NCBI RefSeq assembly: GCF_022919715.1 | Contig: NZ_CP095042.1 | Span: 2,170,001-2,234,000 of the forward strand | Direction of reading: 5' to 3' | Origin: Agromyces sp. H17E-10 | GTDB taxonomy: Bacteria > Actinomycetota > Actinomycetes > Actinomycetales > Microbacteriaceae | DNA: 64,000 nucleotides | Shown here: positions 58,173 through 64,000 of the stretch, in pieces | How positions within the stretch are numbered: the stretch's first letter is position 1 | Layout: every line of letters starts with the position of its first letter | The notes under the pieces: model-generated | Told to the model about the DNA's origin: nothing | Seen by the model: the letters and a program-made list of their open reading frames with translations, nothing else | Databases searched by the model: none | Program-made: the position numbers and the translations under genes

Positions 58173-58359
58173 GGTGGTGCGTTTCCTGTTTCGTTCGTGG
58201 AGCTGATGCCGGGTCGCCGTCGTCCCGATCGATTCGAACGCATGGAACCGCGGGAGTATTCCACTCGGCCCGTCGAACTCTTCGTGAAGCCCCTATCGCC
58301 CGCGCCCGCCCTGTGCGAGCATTGCCCCGGCAAGATCCGTCAATGAGGAAGGATGCTTC

Positions 58360-60117
58360 ATGCTGAAGATGCGATCCATCGCAGCAGCGTCAGCGCTAGC
58401 GATCGGTTTCACCGCGCTCGCCGCGTCACCCGCGGGGGCCGTCGGGACCGGTTCGGGCGGTGAGCACGAATACGTCGTGCTCTTCGCCGAGGGAACGTCG
58501 AGCGCCGATGCGCGCGCCGCGGTCGAAGCTGCGGGCGGCACGGTGGTCTCCGAGAACGACGCCGTCGGCGTCGCCACCGTGCAGGCGGGCGACGGCTTCA
58601 CCGCCGCTGCGGCCGACCAGGCCGTGATCCAGGGCACCGCGCAGAACCGCATCATCGGCGGCGTGCCGGGGGCGGGCGCGGCCAAGGGCAAGGCCAAGAA
58701 GGTCGACGCCGCCGAGCGCGACCTCACGGAGGGCGCGACCCTCGCGAAGGGCGCCGCCAAGGGCAAGGCCAAGGCCCCCGCCGGCAAGGGCGAGCCGCTC
58801 GCCTCGCTGCAGTGGGACATGCAGCAGATCGGCGCCACGGCCGACGGGTCGTACAAGTGGCAGAAGGGCTCGAAGCAGGTCAAGGTCGGCATCATCGACA
58901 CCGGTGTCGACGGCACCCACCCCGACATCGCCCCGAACTTCGACAACGCGCTCAGCCGCAACTTCACGGTCGACGTGCCGGTCGACGCGAACGGCGCCGA
59001 CATCGACGGGCCGTGCGACGCCGAGCCCGACGCGTCGTGCAACGACGCCGCGAACGTCGACGAGAACGGTCACGGCACCCACGTCGCCTCGACGATCGGC
59101 TCGCCGATCAACGGCCTCGGCATGGCGGGCGTCGCGCCCAACGTGTCGCTCGTCAACCTGCGCGCCGGGCAGGACTCGGGGTACTTCTTCCTCGAGCCGT
59201 CCGTCGACGCGCTCACCTACGCGGGCGACAACGGCATCGACGTGGTCAACATGAGCTACTACGTCGACCCGTGGCTCTTCAACTGCACGAACCAGCCCGA
59301 GGACTCGGCCGAGGACAAGCAGGAGCAGGCGACCGTCATCGAGGCGATGCAGCGGGCGCTCGACTACGCCCGCGAGCGCGGCGTGACCCTCATCGCCGCC
59401 GCAGGCAACGAGGCCATCGACTACACGAAGCCGATGACCGACGCCACGAGCCCCGACTTCGCGTCGGTGCCCGGTGAGGCTGCCTACGTGCGCGACCTCG
59501 TCGACCCCGCCTCGTGCGTGTCGATGCCGGCCGAGGCCGACGGCGTCATCTCGGTCTCGAGCACCGGCGTCTCCGAGCGCAAGGCGTACTACTCGAGCTA
59601 CGGCAACGGGTACATCGACGTGGCGGCGCCCGGCGGCGACGTCTACGACACCGCCGACGACACCCGCGACATCACGAAGGGCATCCTCGCGGCCTACCCC
59701 GAGTCGCTCGGTGCGATCGAGGGCACGATCGACGAGAACGGCGAGCCCACCACGCCGGCCGTCGTGAAGAGCTGCGACACGTCGGGCAAGACCTGCGCGT
59801 ACTACCAGTACCTGCAGGGCACGTCGATGGCCTCGCCGCACGCCGTGGGCGTCGCCGCGCTCATCGTCAGCCAGTACGGCAAGGTCGACCCGAAGACGGG
59901 CCACACCGGCAAGACCCTCGACCCGGCGACCGTCGAGCAGATCCTGCTCGGCACGGCGACGGCGAAGGACTGCCCGGTTCCGGCCGACTTCACCTACACG
60001 CGGCACCTGCCCGCGGGCAACACTGTGACGGCGACGCACACCTGCGAGGGCGACGGCTCGCCCAACGGGTTCTACGGCGCGGGCATCGTGAAGGCGCTGC
60101 ACGCGATCGGGCGGTAG
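58360..60117 (+). CDS. Secreted S8 (subtilisin-like) serine peptidase
   Basis: A 585-residue extracellular protease. The signal peptide (residues 1-27, ending SPAGA) is followed by an inhibitor-I9-like propeptide (EYVVLFAEGTSSADARAAVE). The linker is Lys/Ala/Gly-rich with repeated AKGKAK units (about 108-142). The catalytic triad is Asp180 (GIIDTGVDGTHPD), His238 (ENGHGTHVAST) and Ser489 (GTSMASPHAVG). Cysteine pairs occur in the catalytic domain (for example CDAEPDASC). It ends shortly after the catalytic domain with no sorting signal. A strong hairpin terminator follows. Confidence 0.93.
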   Translation: MLKMRSIAAASALAIGFTALAASPAGAVGTGSGGEHEYVVLFAEGTSSADARAAVEAAGGTVVSENDAVGVATVQAGDGFTAAAADQAVIQGTAQNRIIGGVPGAGAAKGKAKKVDAAERDLTEGATLAKGAAKGKAKAPAGKGEPLASLQWDMQQIGATADGSYKWQKGSKQVKVGIIDTGVDGTHPDIAPNFDNALSRNFTVDVPVDANGADIDGPCDAEPDASCNDAANVDENGHGTHVASTIGSPINGLGMAGVAPNVSLVNLRAGQDSGYFFLEPSVDALTYAGDNGIDVVNMSYYVDPWLFNCTNQPEDSAEDKQEQATVIEAMQRALDYARERGVTLIAAAGNEAIDYTKPMTDATSPDFASVPGEAAYVRDLVDPASCVSMPAEADGVISVSSTGVSERKAYYSSYGNGYIDVAAPGGDVYDTADDTRDITKGILAAYPESLGAIEGTIDENGEPTTPAVVKSCDTSGKTCAYYQYLQGTSMASPHAVGVAALIVSQYGKVDPKTGHTGKTLDPATVEQILLGTATAKDCPVPADFTYTRHLPAGNTVTATHTCEGDGSPNGFYGAGIVKALHAIGR

Positions 60118-60138
60118 GCTCCGGCCCCCGCACGGCGA

Positions 60139-60171
60139 CGGGCGCGGCATCCGAATCGGATGCCGCGCCCG
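60139..60171 (+). terminator. Intrinsic terminator after the subtilase gene
   Basis: CGGGCGCGGCATCCGA and its complement flank a single A, followed by TTCGCG. The stem holds GGCATCC/GGATGCC in the reversed order relative to the other terminators. Confidence 0.8.
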
Positions 60172-60215
60172 TTCGCGTGCGCCGTGGGCGCGCTACGTGG
60201 CGCGCCCGACCGGGT

Positions 60216-60246
60216 GGTCTCGATACGCGCTGCGCGCTACTCGACC
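60216..60246. repeat. Hairpin repeat, GGTCTCGATACGC family, copy 2
   Basis: A 31-base element: GGTCTCGATACGC, central GCTGC, GCGCTACTCGACC. An almost identical copy follows after six bases, giving a 37-base direct spacing. Confidence 0.85.
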
Positions 60247-60252
60247 GACCGT

Positions 60253-60283
60253 GGTCTCGATACGCGCTGCGCGCTACTCGACC
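60253..60283. repeat. Hairpin repeat, GGTCTCGATACGC family, copy 3
   Basis: Identical to copy 2. It overlaps the 3' end of the threonine aldolase gene, and its CTA (60274-60276) provides that gene's TAG stop on the minus strand. Confidence 0.85.
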
Positions 60284-61356
60284 GACCGGGTGAGCTCCTC
60301 GCGGATGCCCGCGACGAACGCGTCGATGTCGTCCTCGCTCGTGTCGAAGCCGCACATCCAGCGCACCTCGCCGCGCGCGGCATCCCAGTCGTAGAAGCGG
60401 AAGCCGCGGTCGCGGAGCCGGTCGGCGACACCCTGCGGCAGGGTCGCGAATACGCCGTTCGACTGCGTCGCCTGGCTGAAACCGAGGCCGGGCAGCTCGC
60501 CCGCCGCGATGCCCGCGTCGAGCGCGTCGCGCAGGCGCGAGGCCATCGCGTTGGCGTGGGTCGCGTTGCGCAGCCACAGGTCGCCCTCGTAGAGCGCGAT
60601 GAGCTGGGCCGACACGAAGCGCATCTTCGAGGCGAGCTGCATGTTGAGCTTGCGCAGGTACTTCAGGCCCTCGGATGCCTCGGGGTTCAGCACCACGATC
60701 GCCTCGGCGCCGAGGCATCCGTTCTTGGTGCCGCCCACGCTCAGCACGTCGACGCCGGCGTCGCGGGTAAATGCGCGCAGCGGAACGCCGAGCGAGGCAC
60801 CCGCGTTCGACAGGCGGGCGCCGTCCATGTGCAGCTTCATGCCGAGCGAGTGGGCGTGCTCGGCGATCGCGCGCACCTCGTCGACGGTGTACGCGGTGCC
60901 GAGCTCGGAGGTCTGCGTGATCGACACGACGAGCGGCTGCGCGCGGTGCTCGTCGCCCCAGCCCCACGCCTCCTCGTCGATGAGCTCGGGGGTGAGCTTG
61001 CCGTCGGGCGCGGCGACGGTGAGCAGCTTGATGCCGCCGACGCGCTCGGGCGCCCCGCCCTCGTCGGAGTTGATGTGCGCCGTCTTGGCGCTGACCACGG
61101 CGCCCCAGCGCGGCAGCATCGACTGCAGGCCGGTCACGTTGGCGCCCGTGCCGTTGAACACGGGGAACGCCTCGACGCCCTCGCCGAAGTGGTGGGCGAA
61201 CACCTGCTGCAGGCGCTCGGTGTAGACGTCCTCGCCGTACGCCACCTGGTGGCCGTCGTTGGCCGTGGCGATGGCGGCGAGCACCTCGGGGTGCACGCCC
61301 GAGTAGTTGTCGGAGGCGAAGCCGCGGAAGGTCGTGTCGTGGAGCGGAGAGTTCAC
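60274..61356 (-). CDS. Low-specificity L-threonine aldolase family enzyme
   Basis: A 360-residue PLP enzyme that cleaves L-threonine/allo-threonine to glycine and acetaldehyde. SDNYSGVHPEVLAAI and GEDVYTERLQQVF at the N-terminus, KLHMDGARLSNAG (PLP-contacting Asp) and DVLSVGGTKNG with Lys201 are diagnostic. GTG 61356 follows GAGGA; an upstream frame extension to 61527 is Arg/Pro-rich and not family-like. The last codons and stop lie inside a hairpin repeat, so the C-terminus may have been reshaped by that element. Confidence 0.9.
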   Translation of the reverse strand: MNSPLHDTTFRGFASDNYSGVHPEVLAAIATANDGHQVAYGEDVYTERLQQVFAHHFGEGVEAFPVFNGTGANVTGLQSMLPRWGAVVSAKTAHINSDEGGAPERVGGIKLLTVAAPDGKLTPELIDEEAWGWGDEHRAQPLVVSITQTSELGTAYTVDEVRAIAEHAHSLGMKLHMDGARLSNAGASLGVPLRAFTRDAGVDVLSVGGTKNGCLGAEAIVVLNPEASEGLKYLRKLNMQLASKMRFVSAQLIALYEGDLWLRNATHANAMASRLRDALDAGIAAGELPGLGFSQATQSNGVFATLPQGVADRLRDRGFRFYDWDAARGEVRWMCGFDTSEDDIDAFVAGIREELTRSVE

Positions 61357-61535
61357 CGAACCATCCTCGCATCCGGGGGCGGGCAAGCATCGTGACGGGC
61401 GGCGCAGGGATCGCGCGTGCGGGCGGGAATCCGCGCACGGATGCCGCGGGCGGACCCGAACTTGCAGGATGAGCCGGTCACCACCGCTGTATGCGGGTGT
61501 GCCGGCTGCATCATCCTGCAACCGCATCGCGTGAA

Positions 61536-61579
61536 GCGGGCGGATGCCGCGGGGCCCCCACCCCGAGGCATCCGCCCGC
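61536..61579 (-). terminator. Hairpin terminator after the ABC permease gene
   Basis: GCGGGCGGATGCC (61536-61548) pairs with GGCATCCGCCCGC (61567-61579), with a further CGGGG/CCCCG pairing inside. It lies 30 bases beyond the ABC permease stop on the minus strand and carries the GGATGCC pair. Confidence 0.7.
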
Positions 61580-61608
61580 AGTCTGTCGCGCCGAGGCGCG
61601 CGGCGTCG

Positions 61609-62754
61609 CTACCCGCGCAGCGCCTCGGCGAGGGGCACCCGCGCACCCGTGCGCAGGAGCGAGTTGCGGTAGATGCGCTCGCCGATCGCGACGGCGATCG
61701 CCGTCGTGGCGACGAGGATCACGAGCGAGACGATCGGTTCCCACCACTCGGCCTGACCGAGGAAGATGCGCACGGGCATGCCGACCGGCGCCGAGAACGG
61801 GACGTAGCTCATGATCGTGAGCACCGTCGGGTCGTCGAAGAAGAAGACGACGAGGAAGTACGGGATCATCACGAGCATCGTCACGGGCGTCGTGACCGAC
61901 CCGATGTCCTCGGAGCGCGACACCATCGCGGCCGTCGCGGCGAACAGGGCGGCGAGCATCACGAAGCCGATGGCGAAGAACACGACGAACCAGATCACCG
62001 AGCTGCCGAGTCCGCCGAGGAGCACCTTCTGGCCTGTGAGCATGAGCCCGGCGATCGCCAGCACCGCGATCGCGAGGATCTGCCCGAACGCGAGCACGCT
62101 GTTGCCGATCACCTTGCCCGTCAGCAGGGCGCGCGCCGACACGGTCGAGAGCAGGATCTCGACGACGCGGGTCTGCTTCTCCTCGACGACCGACTGCGCG
62201 ATCGTCGTGCCGAACGTGAGCGCCGACATGAAGAACACGATGCCGAAGCCGAACGCCACGAGGTACGCGAGACCGGGATCGACGGCGGCCGGCTCGAGCA
62301 GTTCGACGCTCGGCCGCACCGAGAGCGCCCCCACGACGCCGTTGGGCGTCTGGTCGAGCCCGATCACCGTGATGCCGAGGGGGTCGGATGCATCGGGCAC
62401 GACGATCGCATCGACCTCGCCGTCGCGCAGCAACTGCTCGCCGGCGGCCTCGTCGTCGACGGGGACGGCCTCGAGCGCCTCGTTGCCGGCGACCGACTCG
62501 GCCGCCGACCCGACGACCGCGACCTTCGTCGGGTCGGACTGCCCGCCGAACAGGCTGCCGAGCACGACCGAGGCGAGCACGGCGAGCATGAGCACGCCCG
62601 TGGAGATGAGGAACGCCTTGCTGCGCAGGCGCATGGTGATCTCGCGGCCAGCGATGAGCGAGACGCTGTCGACGAAGCGCGGCTCGGCCGGGGGGCTCGA
62701 GACGCTCGCTTCGCTCGCTCCTCGATCACCGGGGGTGTTCGTCGGCACGCTCAT
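61609..62754 (-). CDS. ABC transporter permease (NatB/ABC-2 type)
   Basis: A 381-residue permease. After a short cytoplasmic tail, helix 1 (AFLISTGVLMLAVLASVVLG) is followed by a 130-residue extracytoplasmic domain and then a cluster of helices from about 165. ALTFGTTIAQSVVEEKQTRVVEILLST is the EEK-TRVVE motif of NatB/ABC-2 sodium or drug exporters. The N-terminus (residues 9-20, DRGASEASVSSP) is encoded by a copy of the hairpin repeat. ATG overlaps the stop of the ATP-binding gene by four bases. Confidence 0.88.
   Translation of the reverse strand: MSVPTNTPGDRGASEASVSSPPAEPRFVDSVSLIAGREITMRLRSKAFLISTGVLMLAVLASVVLGSLFGGQSDPTKVAVVGSAAESVAGNEALEAVPVDDEAAGEQLLRDGEVDAIVVPDASDPLGITVIGLDQTPNGVVGALSVRPSVELLEPAAVDPGLAYLVAFGFGIVFFMSALTFGTTIAQSVVEEKQTRVVEILLSTVSARALLTGKVIGNSVLAFGQILAIAVLAIAGLMLTGQKVLLGGLGSSVIWFVVFFAIGFVMLAALFAATAAMVSRSEDIGSVTTPVTMLVMIPYFLVVFFFDDPTVLTIMSYVPFSAPVGMPVRIFLGQAEWWEPIVSLVILVATTAIAVAIGERIYRNSLLRTGARVPLAEALRG
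62694..62730. repeat. Hairpin repeat, GGTCTCGATACGC family, degenerate copy 4 inside a gene
   Basis: GCTCGAGACGCTCGCTTCG then CTCGCTCCTCGATCACC matches the family with a few changes and lies within codons 9-20 of the ABC permease, in frame. It suggests insertion of the element into the variable N-terminus. Confidence 0.6.
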
Positions 62755-63635
62755 CGCACGACCTCCGTGAAGATCTGGGCGAGCGTGGTGTGCTCGCGGG
62801 TGAAGCTCACGACCTCGCCGCGGGCGACGGCCTCGGCGAGCACCGCCTGCCGCGCGGCATCCGAATCGGCCTCGAACACGGCCCAGCCGCCGTCGAAGTC
62901 GGCGACCGTGATGCCGGCCTGTCCGCGCAGCCAGCCGACGTCGCCGTTCGTGAGCAGTTCCCAGCGCTCGGAGCCGTGCGCGCTGCGCAGCTCGTCCCGC
63001 GTGCCCTGCGCGGCGATGCGGCCGCCCGCGATGATCACGAGGTCGTCGCAGAGCCGCTCGACGATGTCGAGCTGGTGCGACGAGAAGAGCACCGGCACGC
63101 CGGTGGCGGCGACGTCGGCGAGCACGGCCTGCACGGTCTCGACGGCCATCGGATCGAGGCCCGAGAAGGGTTCGTCGAGCACGAGCACCTCGGGGCGGTG
63201 CACGAGGGCCGCGGCGATCTGCGCGCGCTGCTGGTTGCCGAGCGAGAGCGACTCGATCGTGTCGCCCTGGCGCTCGCCGAGGCCCAGTCGCTCGAGCAGC
63301 TCGACGGCATTGCGGGTCGCGGCCGCGGTGCTCCAACCGTGCAGTCGTGCGAGGTAGACGGTCTGCTCGAGCACGCGCATCTTCGGGTAGAGGCCGCGCT
63401 CCTCGGGCATGTAGCCGAACCGGCGGCGGTCGTTCGCCGTGATCGGCGCGCCGCCGAGGGCCACGGTGCCGCCGTCGGCGGCGAGCACGCCGAGGATGAT
63501 GCGCATGGTCGTCGTCTTGCCGGCGCCGTTGCCGCCGACGAAGCCGGTGAGCCGGCCGTCGCCGACGGTGAACGACACCGCGTCGAGCGCGCGGCGCTCG
63601 CCGTAGTGCTTGGTCACGTCCTGGAGTTCGAGCAT
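62751..63635 (-). CDS. ABC transporter ATP-binding protein
   Basis: A 294-residue ATPase that powers the adjoining NatB-type permease. Walker A is GGNGAGKTT (34-42), the signature is ESLSLGNQQRAQIA (about 128-141), Walker B is VLVLDEPFSGLD with Glu145, and the H-loop is FSSHQLD. The last 80 residues form the DUF4162-like C-terminal domain common in drug/sodium exporters (NatA type). It is the first gene of the two-gene operon. Cargo unknown. Confidence 0.92.
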   Translation of the reverse strand: MLELQDVTKHYGERRALDAVSFTVGDGRLTGFVGGNGAGKTTTMRIILGVLAADGGTVALGGAPITANDRRRFGYMPEERGLYPKMRVLEQTVYLARLHGWSTAAATRNAVELLERLGLGERQGDTIESLSLGNQQRAQIAAALVHRPEVLVLDEPFSGLDPMAVETVQAVLADVAATGVPVLFSSHQLDIVERLCDDLVIIAGGRIAAQGTRDELRSAHGSERWELLTNGDVGWLRGQAGITVADFDGGWAVFEADSDAARQAVLAEAVARGEVVSFTREHTTLAQIFTEVVR

Positions 63636-63726
63636 GCCTTCACGCTAGGGATGCCGCGGGGCCGGCGTCATCCGCCGGGCGGGGGGTTTCGGTGGTCCGC
63701 CGTGCGGGGGAGCCCGGGGCCTCGTG

Positions 63727-63759
63727 GGTCGAGGAGCGACGGAGGAGCGTCTCGAGACC
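63727..63759. repeat. Hairpin repeat, GGTCTCGATACGC family, degenerate copy 5
   Basis: On the minus strand it reads GGTCTCGAGACGCTCC then TCCGTCGCTCCTCGACC (33 bases). It lies in the divergent spacer between the ABC ATPase and the MFS fragment. Confidence 0.6.
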
Positions 63760-63818
63760 GTCGCGCGGGCGAGGCTCAGGGGGTTATGGATGTCGGCGGG
63801 CCCGGTTACCCTCGCAGG

Positions 63819-64000
63819 GTGAGTGAGGGGCTCGACGCGACGGACTCGACCACGGCGCAGGGCGCGCCGCCGACGGTCGTGCCCCCACCGAACGGCATGC
63901 GCACGTTCCTGCACGTGCTCGTCAACACGATGCTCGCGAACGTCACGACGAGCTTCCTGTGGTTCGCGCTCACGTTCTGGGTCTACCTCGAGACCAAGTC
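63819..64000 (+). CDS. MFS transporter, N-terminal fragment cut by the window edge
   Basis: About 60 residues are present and the frame runs off the window. After a disordered Thr/Pro-rich N-terminus, GMRTFLHVLVNTMLANVTTS then FLWFALTFWVYLETKS matches the first helix region of a group of actinobacterial MFS exporters. GTG 63819 follows a weak CGCAGG. Divergent from the ABC operon. Confidence 0.65.
   Translation, partial: MSEGLDATDSTTAQGAPPTVVPPPNGMRTFLHVLVNTMLANVTTSFLWFALTFWVYLETK

Noticed and set aside
61357-61527. N-terminal extension of the threonine aldolase frame
   Set aside because: The extra 57 residues are Arg/Pro-rich and unlike the family; GTG 61356 has a ribosome binding site and gives the normal N-terminus.

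Overview
The window is a GC-rich chromosomal segment from an actinobacterium. The 16S rRNA sequence, the long 23S rRNA and the gene content (F420-dependent oxidoreductases, DUF2017 beside ClpS, GAP-family membrane proteins) point to the family Microbacteriaceae. An Agromyces-like organism is my best guess, but genus is not secure from reading alone. Genes are dense, start often with GTG, and many are translationally coupled through 4-base overlaps.

Layout. 1-8.4 kb: tail of a DUF817 membrane protein; a PLP-dependent amino-acid decarboxylase coupled to an amino-acid permease; clpS with DUF2017; a membrane protein; a small SHOCT protein; a MscS channel. 8.4-16.1 kb: a seven-gene co-directional transport block (ClC, SulP, DUF1254/1214 protein, two GAP proteins, two AI-2E permeases). 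16.2-19.6 kb: a large arylsulfatase divergent from a DUF6325 plus SHOCT pair. 19.7-22.8 kb: a compact natural-product operon (type III polyketide synthase, methyltransferase, FAD monooxygenase). 22.8-26.1 kb: DDN-type oxidoreductase, LysR regulator, DJ-1/PfpI protein, hydrolase. 26.1-30.3 kb: a PucR regulator divergent from an alcohol dehydrogenase and an APC permease. 30.3-36.4 kb: a complete rRNA operon (16S-23S-5S, no tRNA) with its own promoter region and terminator.

36.4-64 kb is accessory-like. It holds an EamA exporter and a frameshifted MocR regulator whose start codons overlap head to head inside an inverted repeat; YceI; an LLM flavoprotein; an M64-like metallopeptidase with five 58-residue FG-GAP-type repeats, no signal peptide and an unknown partner gene; an N-domain-less ClpB behind a HAIR (HspR) operator; two paralogous MFS exporters, one controlled by a divergent MarR gene and a long leader palindrome; a 1240-residue secreted discoidin protein behind a LacI-type operator; dehydrogenases and F420/FMN oxidoreductases; a secreted subtilase; threonine aldolase; an ABC exporter; and the start of another MFS protein.

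Two genome-wide signals run through the window. First, the heptamer GGATGCC/GGCATCC recurs in spacers, in paired form inside terminator hairpins, and inside genes at the cost of rare codons (GAT, GCA, TCC). Second, a hairpin repeat of the form GGTCTCGATACGC...GCTACTCGACC occurs at least five times, once apparently inside a coding sequence.
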